64,000 nt of DNA. Origin: Agrococcus sp. SGAir0287. GTDB lineage: Bacteria > Actinomycetota > Actinomycetes > Actinomycetales > Microbacteriaceae. Below, piece after piece: positions 53,637 to 62,566 of this stretch (the first letter of the stretch is position 1; each line of letters begins with the position of its first letter). The notes beneath the pieces were generated by a model that saw nothing but the letters and a program-made list of their open reading frames with translations, made no database searches and was not told the origin of the DNA. The DNA is taken from the NCBI RefSeq assembly GCF_005484985.1, contig NZ_CP027942.1, positions 1,798,001-1,862,000 on the forward strand. Reading direction: 5' to 3'. The position numbers and the translations under genes are program-made.

Positions 53637-54991
53637 CGGGACAGCGCCTTCTCAGCGTCGAGCAGGGCGTTCTCGATGACCTCGGTCAGTGCGGGATGCG
53701 GCCAGTAGAGGCTCCGCGCGAGGCCGTGCACCGTGCGGCCCTCGCTCGCGGCGAGCACGAGCGGCTGGATGAGGATCGCCGCCGAGGGGCCGATGACGTG
53801 GGCGCCGAGGATCGTGCCGTCGGCACCGACGACGAGGCGGGCGAACGACGACTCGTCCTCCATCGCCCATCCGTACGCGGTCGTGCCGAAGGCGCGGTCG
53901 ACGACGACGGCGTCGGCGGGCGCGTCCTGCCCGCGGACGCCGAACGAGGCGACCTCGGGATGGCCGAAGATCGCCTGCGGGACCGGCGCGAGCACGTCCT
54001 CCATCGCCCCGCCCGCGAGGTTGTCGCGCACGACGCGCGCCTGGTGGTTCGCGACGTGCTTCAGCTGGTGCTCGCTCGTGACGTCGCCGAGGGCGTAGAC
54101 GCCCTCGACGGGCTCGCCGCGCGCGAGCACGCGCATGCGCGCGTCCGTGACCAGGCGGCCGTCGTCGTGCGTGTCGAAGAGCGCGGACGCGCCGAGGGCG
54201 TCGGCGTTCGGGATGCGGCCGGTGGCGTTCAGCACGAGCCCCGTGTCGAGGACGGTGCCGTCGTCGAGCGTGACGCGCCTGCCGTCGCCGGCCGCCTCGA
54301 CGGCCGTGACCGTGCGGCCGCGCAGCACCGTCCAGCGATCCGCGGCGATGCGGGTGGCGAGCGCCGACACGGCCTCGTCCTCCGCGGACAGCACGCGCTC
54401 GCCCCGCAGCACGAGCGTGAGGTCGACGCCGAAGGCGCTGAGCACGTGCGCGAGCTCGACGGCGATCGCGCCGCCGCCGACGATGACGGCGCTCCGCGGG
54501 AGGATGGGCACGCGCATGACGGTGTCCGACGTGTGCACGAGCGCGGGGTCGACGCCGGGGATGTCGCGCGGCCTGCTGCCTGCGGCGATGACGAGCCGCT
54601 CGGCGCGGATTCGCTCACCCGACGCCGTCACGAGCGTCCTGGCGTCCTCGAGGTGCACGTGCTCGCGCACGACGTGCACGCCCTCCTGCCCCTCGCGCCA
54701 CCGCTCGCTCGCGGCGGCGTTCGCGTCGATGCGTCCGAAGACGCGCTCCTGCACCGCGTGCCAGTCGCCCGTGGCGGTGCCGTGCACGCCGATGCGGGCG
54801 CCGTGGCGCACGGCCTCGACGACGTCGGCGGGATGCACGAGCATCTTCGTCGGGATGCAGCCGACGTTGAGGCACGTGCCGCCGAACCACGGCGCCGCGT
54901 CGACGATCGCGACGGCGCGACCCTTCCATTCCTTGCCGACGACGGCGTTGCCGCTGCCGGAGCCGACGATCGCGAGCTCGACCTCGATCAT
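53633..54991 (-). CDS. mtr: Mycothione reductase
   Basis: 452-residue FAD/NAD(P)H disulfide reductase. [10 protein letters not shown] is the FAD loop, [14 protein letters not shown] the redox-active Cxxxx[19 protein letters not shown] the NAD(P)H site, and [15 protein letters not shown] the C-terminal catalytic His-Glu of the partner subunit. The short GSGSGN N-terminus and missing lipoamide/mercury features favour mycothione reductase, which regenerates mycothiol, the actinobacterial thiol buffer. The ATG overlaps the pyc stop (ATGA). Confidence 0.9.
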   Translation of the reverse strand: MIEVELAIVGSGSGNAVVGKEWKGRAVAIVDAAPWFGGTCLNVGCIPTKMLVHPADVVEAVRHGARIGVHGTATGDWHAVQERVFGRIDANAAASERWREGQEGVHVVREHVHLEDARTLVTASGERIRAERLVIAAGSRPRDIPGVDPALVHTSDTVMRVPILPRSAVIVGGGAIAVELAHVLSAFGVDLTLVLRGERVLSAEDEAVSALATRIAADRWTVLRGRTVTAVEAAGDGRRVTLDDGTVLDTGLVLNATGRIPNADALGASALFDTHDDGRLVTDARMRVLARGEPVEGVYALGDVTSEHQLKHVANHQARVVRDNLAGGAMEDVLAPVPQAIFGHPEVASFGVRGQDAPADAVVVDRAFGTTAYGWAMEDESSFARLVVGADGTILGAHVIGPSAAILIQPLVLAASEGRTVHGLARSLYWPHPALTEVIENALLDAEKALSR

Positions 54992-57900
54992 GCGATCACC
55001 GCGATGAGGTCACCCGCCTCGACGGCTCGCGTGCCCTGGATCGCGAGGCGCTGGACGGTGCCGGCGACCTGCGCCGTGATCGCCGCCTCCATCTTCATCG
55101 CCTCGATCGTCGCGACGGGCTGGCCGACGGCGACCGCGTCGCCCTCGGCGACCGTCACCGTGACGGCGCCCGCGAAGGGCGCGGCGACGTGCCCGGGCTG
55201 CGAGGCGTCGGCCTTCTCGGCCGCCGCCTTCTCGACCTTCACCGAGCGGTCGCGCACGTAGACGGGGCGCAGCTGGCCGTTCAGCACGGTCATGACGGTC
55301 ACCATGCCGTCGTCGCCGGGCTTGCCGATCGCCTCGAGCGCGACGTTGAGCGTCACGCCGCGGCCGATGCCGACGCGGTGCTCCTCGCCGGGCTGCATGC
55401 CGTAGAGGAAGTCGATCGTGTCGACGACGGACAGGTCGCCGAACTCCTCGCGCGTCGCGTGGAAGTCCTTCGTCGGCCCGGGGAAGAGGAGCGCGTTGAG
55501 CGCCTGCTGGCGCTCCACGCCGGGCTCGGCGAGGGACGCCGCCTGCTCGTCGGTGAGCTCGGTGACGCCGACCTTCACGGTGCGCCCCTCGAGCACCTTC
55601 GTGCGGAACGGCTCGGGCCAGCCGCCCGGGAGGTCGCCGAGCTCGCCGGCCATGAAGCCGATGACGGAGTCGGGGATGTCGTACCGCTGCGGGTTCTGCT
55701 CGAAGTCCGCGGGGTCGACGTCCTGCGCGACGAGCTGCAGCGCCAGGTCGCCGACGACCTTCGACGACGGGGTGACCTTCGTGGGCCGGCCCAGCATCGT
55801 GCTCACCGCCGCGTACATGTCCTCGATGCGCTCGAAGTGGTCGGCGAGGCCGAGCGCGATCGCCTGCTGGCGCAGGTTCGACAGCTGCCCGCCGGGGATC
55901 TCGTGCCGGTAGACGCGGCCGGTGGGGCCGGGCAGGCCCGACTCGAACGGCCGGTACAGGCGGCGCACGGCCTCCCAGTAGGGCTCGAGGTCGCCGACGG
56001 CCTGCAGGTCGAGGCCCGTGTCGCGCTCGGTGTGGGCGACGGCCGCGACGAGCGCCGACATGGGCGGCTGGCTCGTCGTGCCCGCCATCGCGGCCGAGGC
56101 GACGTCGACGGCGTCGACGCCCGCGGCCGACGCGGCGAGGAGCGTCGCGAGCTGCCCGCCCGCCGTGTCGTGCGTGTGCAGGTGCACGGGCAGCTCGAAC
56201 TCGCGGCGCAGCGCCGTGACGAGCTGCGACGCGGCCCCGGCGCGCAGCAGGCCCGCCATGTCCTTGATCGCGAGGATGTGGGCGCCGGCGTCGACGATGC
56301 GCTCGGCGAGCCGGAGGTAGTAGTCGAGCGTGTAGAGGTCCTCGGCCGGGTCGAGCAGGTCGCCCGAGTAGCACAGCGCCACCTCGGCGACCGTCGAGCC
56401 GGTCTCGAGCACCGCGTCGATCGCGGGCCGCATCTGGTCGACGTCGTTGAGCGCGTCGAAGATGCGGAAGACGTCGATGCCCGTGCGCGCGGCCTCGTCG
56501 ACGAACGCCGTCGTCACCGCGGTCGGGTACGGCGTGTAGCCGACGGTGTTGCGACCGCGCAGCAGCATCTGGATGGGCAGGTTCGGCATCGCCTCGCGCA
56601 GCGCTGCGAGGCGCTCCCACGGGTCCTCGCCGAGGAAGCGCAGCGCGACGTCGTACGTCGCGCCGCCCCACGCCTCGACGGAGAGCAGCTGCGGCGTGAG
56701 CCGCGCGACGTGCGGCGCGACTGCGACGAGGTCGGCCGTGCGCACGCGCGTGGCGAGCAGCGACTGATGGGCGTCGCGGAAGGTCGTGTCCGTCACGGCG
56801 AGGGCCGTCTGGTCGCGCAGCGCCTTCGAGAAGGCCACGGGCCCGAGCGTCTGCAGCCGCTGGCGCGCGCCGTCGGGTGCGGGCGCGTCGAGGTCGATGC
56901 TCGGCAGCTTGAGCGACGGCTGGATGACCCCGTCGGCCGAGCCGTTGGGCTTGTTGACCGTGACGTCGGCGAGCCAGGACAGCACCTTCGACGCGCGGTC
57001 GCGCGAGGGCGTGATGCGCGTGAGCTCGGGGTGCTCCTCGATGAAGTGCGTCGACACGTCGCCGGCGCGGAACTGCGGCTCGTCGAGCAGGTTGAGCAGG
57101 AACGGGATGTTGGTCGCGACGCCGCGGATCCGGAACTCGCTCACGGCGCGGTGCGAGCGGGCGATGGCGGAGGCGAGGTCGCGACCGCGGCACGTGACCT
57201 TCGCGAGCATCGAGTCGAAGTGCGGGCTGATCTCCGCGCCCGGGTTGATGGTGCCGCCGTCGAGGCGGACGCCGGCGCCGCCGGGCGAGCGGTACGCCGT
57301 GATGCGGCCCGTGTCGGGGCGGAACCCGTCGGCCGGGTCCTCCGTCGTGACGCGGCACTGCACCGCGAAGCCGTGCATGGCGATGGCGTCCTGCGTGAGG
57401 CCGAGCTCCGCGAGCGTCTCCCCCGCTGCGATGCGGATCTGCGACTGCACGAGGTCGACGTCGGTGATCTCCTCCGTCACGGTGTGCTCGACCTGGATGC
57501 GCGGGTTCATCTCGATGAACACGTGCTCGCCCGCGCGGTCGCCGGCGGTGTCGAGGAGGAACTCGACGGTGCCCGCGTTCACGTAGTGGATCGAGCGGGC
57601 GAAGGCGACGGCGTCGCGGTAGAGCTCGGCGCGCTTCTCCTCGGAGAGGTTCGGGGCGGGCGCGAGCTCGACGACCTTCTGGTGGCGGCGCTGCACCGAG
57701 CAGTCGCGCTCGAACAGGTGCACCGTCTCGCCGGTCGCGTCGGCCAGGATCTGCACCTCGATGTGGCGGGGGCGCACGACCGCCTGCTCGATGAACATCG
57801 TGGGGTCGCCGAACGCCGAGTCGGCCTCGCGCATCGCCTGCTCGAGGGCGCCGCGCAGCTCCTCGCGCGTCTGCACGAGCCGCATGCCGCGGCCGCCGCC

Positions 57901-58386
57901 GCCCGCGACGGCCTTGCAGAAGACGGGGAAGCCGATCTCGTCGGCGCCGGCGAGCAGCTCGTCGAGGTCCTTCGACGCGGGCGTCGAGCGCAGCACGGGC
58001 ACGCCGGCCGCGATGGCCTGCTCCTTCGCGGTGACCTTGTTGCCCGCCGAGGCGAGCACGGAGGCGGGCGGGCCGACGAACGTGATGCCGGCCTCGGCCG
58101 CCGCGGTCGCGAGGCGGGGGTTCTCGGACAGGAAGCCGTAGCCGGGGTAGATGGCGTCGGCGCCGGCCTCCTTGGCGACGCGCACGATGTCATCGACGTC
58201 GAGGTAGGCGCGCACGGGGTGCCCCGGCTCGCCCACCTGGTAGGCCTCGTCCGCCTTCTGGCAGTGGAGGGAGTTCCGATCCTCGTGCGCGTAGATCGCG
58301 ACGGTCGCGATGCCCAGCTCGTTCGCCGCCCGGAAGGCCCGGATGGCGATCTCTCCACGGTTCGCGACGAGGATCTTGCGGAACAT
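54988..58386 (-). CDS. pyc: Pyruvate carboxylase
   Basis: 1132 residues, single-chain biotin enzyme making oxaloacetate. Biotin carboxylase domain about 1-450 (GGGGRGMRLV ATP loop, EMNPRIQVEHTVTEEI), carboxyltransferase TIM barrel about 540-830 (TDTTFRDAHQSLLATR; LHTHDTAGGQLATL metal site), a tetramerisation region, and the C-terminal carrier with biotinyl lysine K1098 in EAMKMEA. ATG with GGGAG close upstream. Heads the mtr-def operon; divergent from parA. Confidence 0.97.
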   Translation of the reverse strand: MFRKILVANRGEIAIRAFRAANELGIATVAIYAHEDRNSLHCQKADEAYQVGEPGHPVRAYLDVDDIVRVAKEAGADAIYPGYGFLSENPRLATAAAEAGITFVGPPASVLASAGNKVTAKEQAIAAGVPVLRSTPASKDLDELLAGADEIGFPVFCKAVAGGGGRGMRLVQTREELRGALEQAMREADSAFGDPTMFIEQAVVRPRHIEVQILADATGETVHLFERDCSVQRRHQKVVELAPAPNLSEEKRAELYRDAVAFARSIHYVNAGTVEFLLDTAGDRAGEHVFIEMNPRIQVEHTVTEEITDVDLVQSQIRIAAGETLAELGLTQDAIAMHGFAVQCRVTTEDPADGFRPDTGRITAYRSPGGAGVRLDGGTINPGAEISPHFDSMLAKVTCRGRDLASAIARSHRAVSEFRIRGVATNIPFLLNLLDEPQFRAGDVSTHFIEEHPELTRITPSRDRASKVLSWLADVTVNKPNGSADGVIQPSLKLPSIDLDAPAPDGARQRLQTLGPVAFSKALRDQTALAVTDTTFRDAHQSLLATRVRTADLVAVAPHVARLTPQLLSVEAWGGATYDVALRFLGEDPWERLAALREAMPNLPIQMLLRGRNTVGYTPYPTAVTTAFVDEAARTGIDVFRIFDALNDVDQMRPAIDAVLETGSTVAEVALCYSGDLLDPAEDLYTLDYYLRLAERIVDAGAHILAIKDMAGLLRAGAASQLVTALRREFELPVHLHTHDTAGGQLATLLAASAAGVDAVDVASAAMAGTTSQPPMSALVAAVAHTERDTGLDLQAVGDLEPYWEAVRRLYRPFESGLPGPTGRVYRHEIPGGQLSNLRQQAIALGLADHFERIEDMYAAVSTMLGRPTKVTPSSKVVGDLALQLVAQDVDPADFEQNPQRYDIPDSVIGFMAGELGDLPGGWPEPFRTKVLEGRTVKVGVTELTDEQAASLAEPGVERQQALNALLFPGPTKDFHATREEFGDLSVVDTIDFLYGMQPGEEHRVGIGRGVTLNVALEAIGKPGDDGMVTVMTVLNGQLRPVYVRDRSVKVEKAAAEKADASQPGHVAAPFAGAVTVTVAEGDAVAVGQPVATIEAMKMEAAITAQVAGTVQRLAIQGTRAVEAGDLIAVIA

Positions 58387-58447
58387 GGGTCTCCCAAGGG
58401 ATCGTTCGGATGGGGCCTGCCAGCGCGTGATCCCACCGTAGTCGCTG

Positions 58448-58453
58448 TAGGCT
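58448..58453 (+). promoter_or_regulatory. TAGGCT -10 element of the parA-like gene
   Basis: TAGGCT ends 8 nt before the GTG at 58462, no SD. On the other strand a TACGGT (about 58437) may serve pyc. Confidence 0.5.
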
Positions 58454-58461
58454 CGCCTACC

Positions 58462-59376
58462 GTGCACGTCCTCTCCATCAGCTCCCTGAAGGGCGGCGTC
58501 GGCAAGACGACCGTCACCCTCGGCCTCGCATCCGCGGCCTTCGCGAAGGGGCTGCGCACCCTCGTGGTCGACCTCGACCCGCAGTCGGACGCGTCGACGG
58601 GCATGGACATCGACGTGGCCGGCCGCCTCAACGTCGCCGACGTGCTCGGCAACCCGCGCGACAAGATCGTGCGCCAAGCGATCGCGCCGTCGGGCTGGAC
58701 CGAGGGCCACGGCGGCACGATCGACGTGCTCATCGGCAGCCCGTCCGCCATCAACTTCGACGGCCCGCACCCCACGATCAAGGAGATCTGGCGGCTCGAG
58801 ACGGCCCTCGCGACGCTCGAGACGGAGTACGACCTCGTGCTCATCGACTGCGCGCCGAGCCTCAACGCCCTCACGCGCACCGCGTGGGCGGCATCCGACC
58901 GCGTCCTCGTCGTCACGGAGCCCGGCCTCTTCTCCGTCGCGGCCGCGGACCGCGCGCTGCGCGCGATCGAGGAGATCCGCCGCGGCCTCAGCCCGCGCCT
59001 GCAGCCGCTCGGCATCGTCGTGAACCGCGCGCGTCCGCAGTCGCTCGAGCACCAGTACCGCATCCAGGAGCTCAAGGACATGTTCGGCCCGCTCGTGCTC
59101 GAGACGGTGCTGCCCGAGCGCACCTCGATGCAGCAGGCGCAGGGCGCCGCCCGCCCGCTGCACGTGTGGCCGGGCGAGGGTGCGCAGGAGATGGCGCTGC
59201 AGTTCGACGAGCTGCTGCAGCGGGTGCTGGATGCCGCCGCCGCGAGCGGCGACGAGGCTGCCAGCGGCGGCCGCGTGCCCGCGCCCACCGCCGCGATCGA
59301 CGCCTCGAGCGCCGCGGCGATCGAGGACGCCGAGGCCGAGGCCACGGGCGAGGACCTGCAGGAGCGTCGCGACTGA
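58462..59376 (+). CDS. ParA-family ATPase (orphan)
   Basis: 304 residues. Deviant Walker A SSLKGGVGKTTVTLGLA near residue 8, Walker A' VVDLDPQSDAS, Walker B VLIDCAPSLNALTR. The last ~60 residues are an Ala/Glu-rich tail. No parB or parS is nearby, so this is a solitary ParA/MinD-like ATPase that may position a polar or membrane cargo rather than the chromosome. GTG start by the leaderless pattern. Convergent with merR across a strong terminator. Confidence 0.87.
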   Translation: MHVLSISSLKGGVGKTTVTLGLASAAFAKGLRTLVVDLDPQSDASTGMDIDVAGRLNVADVLGNPRDKIVRQAIAPSGWTEGHGGTIDVLIGSPSAINFDGPHPTIKEIWRLETALATLETEYDLVLIDCAPSLNALTRTAWAASDRVLVVTEPGLFSVAAADRALRAIEEIRRGLSPRLQPLGIVVNRARPQSLEHQYRIQELKDMFGPLVLETVLPERTSMQQAQGAARPLHVWPGEGAQEMALQFDELLQRVLDAAAASGDEAASGGRVPAPTAAIDASSAAAIEDAEAEATGEDLQERRD

Positions 59377-59393
59377 CGCGACGCCCCGACGAC

Positions 59394-59429
59394 GCGAGAG
59401 GCGCCCACCGGTCGGTGGGCGCCTCTCGC
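59394..59429. terminator. Bidirectional terminator between parA-like gene and merR
   Basis: GCGAGAGGCGCCCACC (59394-59409), loop GGTC, GGTGGGCGCCTCTCGC (59414-59429): a perfect 16-bp stem. Confidence 0.85.
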
Positions 59430-59447
59430 CGCGTTCGGGGCCTCGCG

Positions 59448-59996
<549 letters not shown>

Positions 59997-60012
59997 CGTG
60001 TGCCCTTCTCAA

Positions 60013-60050
60013 CCTTCAAGCAGGAGTTGAACCTTCGACTCGAGCCTAGG
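60013..60050 (-). promoter_or_regulatory. merR promoter with TTCAA-N7-TTGAA dyad
   Basis: TAGGCT (-10, minus strand, 60050-60045) is followed by two GAAGGTT direct repeats 19 bp apart and the inverted repeat TTCAA (60017-60021) / TTGAA (60029-60033). The 9-mer AACCTTCAA (60013-60021) recurs upstream of ftsZ. Likely a MerR-type operator for autoregulation. The rest of the 59997-60172 gap shows nothing. Confidence 0.5.
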
Positions 60051-60172
60051 GAGCGGGACGCGAACCGGGGCGCAGGCGGCGTCGGCGTGTCGGGCTCTCG
60101 TGGTCGCAGTCTACGCCCGACCCCCGACGGATCGCCTCAGCGTCGTCCGCCGATCCGAGCGCGATCCGCGCC

Positions 60173-60877
60173 TCAGCGCGCGATGCGCTCGACGGCCTCG
60201 CGCCCGAGCACCTCGCGGATCGCGGCGATCTGGCCCGCGATGTCGCGCGCCGCCTCCGCCGCCTCCGGCCGACCCTCGCCACGGCGGCCGAGCACGGGGC
60301 GCACGGCGCTCTCGATGAGCGCCGCCTCGCGCTCGGCGGATGCGCGCATGCCGCGCAGGTGCCGGGGCTCGATGCCGAAGCGGCGCAGCTCGACGAGCGC
60401 CTGCACGACGCGCACGGCCCGCTCGTCGTACGGCTCCGCCGCGGGCACCAGGCTCGCCGCGATCGCCTCCTGCACGAGCGCGCGCGGCGCACCCGAGGCC
60501 GTCTCGAGCTCGCGCCGCGAGAGCCGGCGATCGACGCGCAGGATGCTCGGGCCCTCGGAGACGACGTTGCCGGCCGTGAACGGCTGCGCCTCGCCCGCAT
60601 CCACCTGCTCGAGGTGCGCGAGGATGACCTTGAGCGGCAGGTAGTGGTCGCGCTGCAGCGTGAGAATGTAGCGCACGCGGTCGACGTCGTCGGCCGAGAA
60701 CTTGCGGTAGCCGCTGGGCGTACGGGACGGCGCGATGAGCCCCTGATCCTCGAGGAAGCGCAGCTTCGAGGGTGCGAGGTCGGGGAACTCGGGCGTCAGG
60801 CGTGCGAGCACCTGCCCGATCGAGAGCAGCGACCGGCGCTGGGCGGCCCCACCCCGCGGCGCGGCCTGCGCGCTCAC
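60173..60877 (-). CDS. ftsR: MerR-family regulator, FtsR (Rv1828/Cg1631)-like
   Basis: 234 residues. N-terminal MerR domain (LLSIGQVLARLTPEFPDLAPSKLRFLEDQGLIAPSRTPSGYRKFSADDVDRVRYIL, about 17-72). A second, C-terminal wHTH-like half (SRRELETASGAPRALVQEAIAASLVPAA) is as in Rv1828. In Corynebacterium the orthologue FtsR activates ftsZ. The GTG overlaps the stop of the FHA gene by 4 nt (GTGA), as in the garA-ftsR pair of mycobacteria. Confidence 0.88.
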   Translation of the reverse strand: MSAQAAPRGGAAQRRSLLSIGQVLARLTPEFPDLAPSKLRFLEDQGLIAPSRTPSGYRKFSADDVDRVRYILTLQRDHYLPLKVILAHLEQVDAGEAQPFTAGNVVSEGPSILRVDRRLSRRELETASGAPRALVQEAIAASLVPAAEPYDERAVRVVQALVELRRFGIEPRHLRGMRASAEREAALIESAVRPVLGRRGEGRPEAAEAARDIAGQIAAIREVLGREAVERIAR

Positions 60878-61323
60878 GAGCCGGCGCCGAGGTCGTGCCG
60901 CGACGCGTAGAACGTGAGGCGGAACTTGCCGACCTGCACCTCCGTGCCGTCGTGGAGGGGCGCGCGCTCGACGCGCTCGCCGCCGGAGTAGGTGCCGTTC
61001 AGCGAGCCGAGGTCGCGCACCTCGAAGCGGTTGCCGGAGCGCGTGAACTCCGCGTGACGACGCGACACCGTCACGTCGTCGAGGAAGATGTCGGCGTCGG
61101 GGTGGCGGCCCGCGACCGTGACGTCCTGGTCGAGCAGGAACCGCGCGCCGACGTCGGGGCCGCGGCGCACGATGAGCAGCGCGGAGCCCGACGGCAGCGC
61201 CGCGACGGCCTCCTGCTCGTCCTTGCCGACCCCCGTCATCATCGACGCGAGCTGCTGCTGGTAGTCGTGCCCCCAGGACTGCGTGCTGTCGCCGTCGCGC
61301 GGTGCGTCGTCGAGATCGCTCAT
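60874..61323 (-). CDS. garA: GarA/OdhI-like FHA domain protein
   Basis: 149 residues. FHA domain about 60-140 with phosphothreonine-binding GRHPDADIFLDDVTVSRRHAEF and LGSLNGTYSGG. In GarA/OdhI this domain inhibits 2-oxoglutarate dehydrogenase unless an N-terminal ETTS threonine is phosphorylated. Here the first 45 residues lack ETTS-VFR; DSTQSWGHDY is the only nearby Ser/Thr cluster, so control may differ. ATG with GGAGGA 4 nt upstream. Confidence 0.88.
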   Translation of the reverse strand: MSDLDDAPRDGDSTQSWGHDYQQQLASMMTGVGKDEQEAVAALPSGSALLIVRRGPDVGARFLLDQDVTVAGRHPDADIFLDDVTVSRRHAEFTRSGNRFEVRDLGSLNGTYSGGERVERAPLHDGTEVQVGKFRLTFYASRHDLGAGS

Positions 61324-61377
61324 GCGTCCTCCTGGGTCGGGTGCGCCCCGCAGGGCCTCACGTTCGAGTGCAGGTTC

Positions 61378-61435
61378 AGACTACGCGAGTCGGCGTCGTC
61401 GCCGAGCCGCGCGCCCGAGAGTGATCGGCACTCTA
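61378..61435 (-). promoter_or_regulatory. garA upstream region with dyad
   Basis: TAGTCT (61383-61378) is a likely -10 for garA. Further upstream AGAGTG-ATCGG-CACTCT (61418-61434) is a perfect 6-bp inverted repeat overlapping another -10-like TAGAGT (61435-61430). Candidate operator. The remaining garA-azlD gap (to 61482) shows nothing else. Confidence 0.35.
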
Positions 61436-61482
61436 CGACACGCTCGCTCGATGCCGCCACGCGTCGCCCGCGCCGGCGCTCG

Positions 61483-61797
61483 TCACGCCCAGCCGGCGAG
61501 GCGCCGCAGCAGCGCGGCGATCGCAGCCGCGGCGACGACGACGACGAGGAACGGCACGCGCAGGCGGTACAGGACGATCGCGACGCCGACGGCGGGCAGG
61601 CGCGCGTCGACGACGAGCGCGGTGCCGTCGGCGAGCGTCTGCACCGCCACGAGCGCCGCGAGCAGCGAGACCGTGAGCAGCTCGAGGATGCGCCCGGGGC
61701 GCGGTCCCTCGAGCGGACCGGACGGCACGAGATGGCCGAGCACCTTGAGCGCCGCGACGAGGATGGACGCGACGAGGATGACGTGCCAGGTGGTCAT
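61483..61797 (-). CDS. azlD: AzlD-type branched-chain amino acid exporter subunit
   Basis: 104 residues, about four hydrophobic helices (MTTWHVILVASILVAALKVLGHLV; LELLTVSLLAALVAVQTLADG; LPAVGVAIVLYRLRVPFLVVVVAAAAIAALLRRL). The small partner of AzlC; together they export branched-chain amino acids or analogues. The ATG overlaps the azlC stop (ATGA). Confidence 0.88.
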   Translation of the reverse strand: MTTWHVILVASILVAALKVLGHLVPSGPLEGPRPGRILELLTVSLLAALVAVQTLADGTALVVDARLPAVGVAIVLYRLRVPFLVVVVAAAAIAALLRRLAGWA

Positions 61798-62543
61798 GCT
61801 GCGTCCTCCGCCTCATCCGGGCCGGGCTGCACGGGGCGCCCGAGCCAGTTCGTCCAGCCGACGACGATCGCGACGACGACCGCGGCGAGCACCGGCACGC
61901 CTGCGGGCAGGGCCGGCACGAGCGCCGCGGCGACGACGGCGCTCGCCGCGCCGACCGCGACCGCCTGCCGCGAGCGCAGCCACGGCCACAGGAGCCCGAC
62001 GAACGCCGCAGCGGCGGCGGCGTCGAGGCCCCACATCCGCACGTCGCCCAGGACGTCGCCGACGAGCGCGCCGACGAGGGTCATGACGTTCCAGCCGAGG
62101 TAGATGCCGACGCCCGTCACCCAGAACCCGACCCGCCGCGCTCGCTCGTCGGGCTGCGCGAGGCCGACGGCGGTGGACTCGTCGATCGTGAGCTGCGCCG
62201 CGGGGATGCGCAGCGCGCCGCGCGCACCGAGCCAGGGCCGCACGCTGAGCCCGTAGAGCGTGTTGCGCACGCCGAGGATCGTCGCCGAGGCGATCGCCGT
62301 CGCCGGTGCGCCACCGCCCGCGACGACGCCGACGAGCGCGAACTGCGATCCGCCCGAGAACATCAGCAGGCTCAGCGCGCACGTCTGCCAGACGTCGAGC
62401 CCGCTCGCGACGGCGAGGGCGCCGAACGAGATGCCGTAGGCCGACGTCGCGAGCACGACGGAGAGGCCCTGGCGCCACGACTGCCGCTCGGTGGGGCTCC
62501 GCGTCGCCCTCGTGCCCTCGCTCGACCCATCCGCCATCGTCAC
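61794..62543 (-). CDS. azlC: AzlC-type branched-chain amino acid exporter subunit
   Basis: 249 residues. AzlC signatures: YGISFGALAVASGLDVWQTCALSLLMFSGGSQFALVGV and GVRNTLYGLSVRPWLG; further helices to WTNWLGRP. The start is the GTG at 62543 (MTMADG), 6 nt after a TAGGCT -10; an ATG two codons later has no support. Divergent from the Tag gene across a shared promoter core. Confidence 0.9.
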   Translation of the reverse strand: MTMADGSSEGTRATRSPTERQSWRQGLSVVLATSAYGISFGALAVASGLDVWQTCALSLLMFSGGSQFALVGVVAGGGAPATAIASATILGVRNTLYGLSVRPWLGARGALRIPAAQLTIDESTAVGLAQPDERARRVGFWVTGVGIYLGWNVMTLVGALVGDVLGDVRMWGLDAAAAAAFVGLLWPWLRSRQAVAVGAASAVVAAALVPALPAGVPVLAAVVVAIVVGWTNWLGRPVQPGPDEAEDAA

Positions 62544-62566
62544 CGGATCAGCCTAGGCTCGCCTGC
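62544..62566. promoter_or_regulatory. Overlapping divergent -10 elements for azlC and tag
   Basis: The palindrome AGCCTAGGCT (62550-62559) supplies TAGGCT on both strands: on the minus strand 6 nt before the azlC GTG, on the plus strand 7 nt before the tag ATG. Neither gene has an SD, and the two starts are only 23 bp apart. Confidence 0.65.

Noticed and set aside
53633..54991. Dihydrolipoamide dehydrogenase
   Set aside because: The short N-terminus with GSGSGN, the position and the C-terminal [13 protein letters not shown] fit mycothione reductase better; there is no lipoyl-enzyme context.
58462..59376. Chromosome partition parA with parS nearby
   Set aside because: No parB gene and no parS-like 16-mer were seen around it; treated as an orphan ParA.
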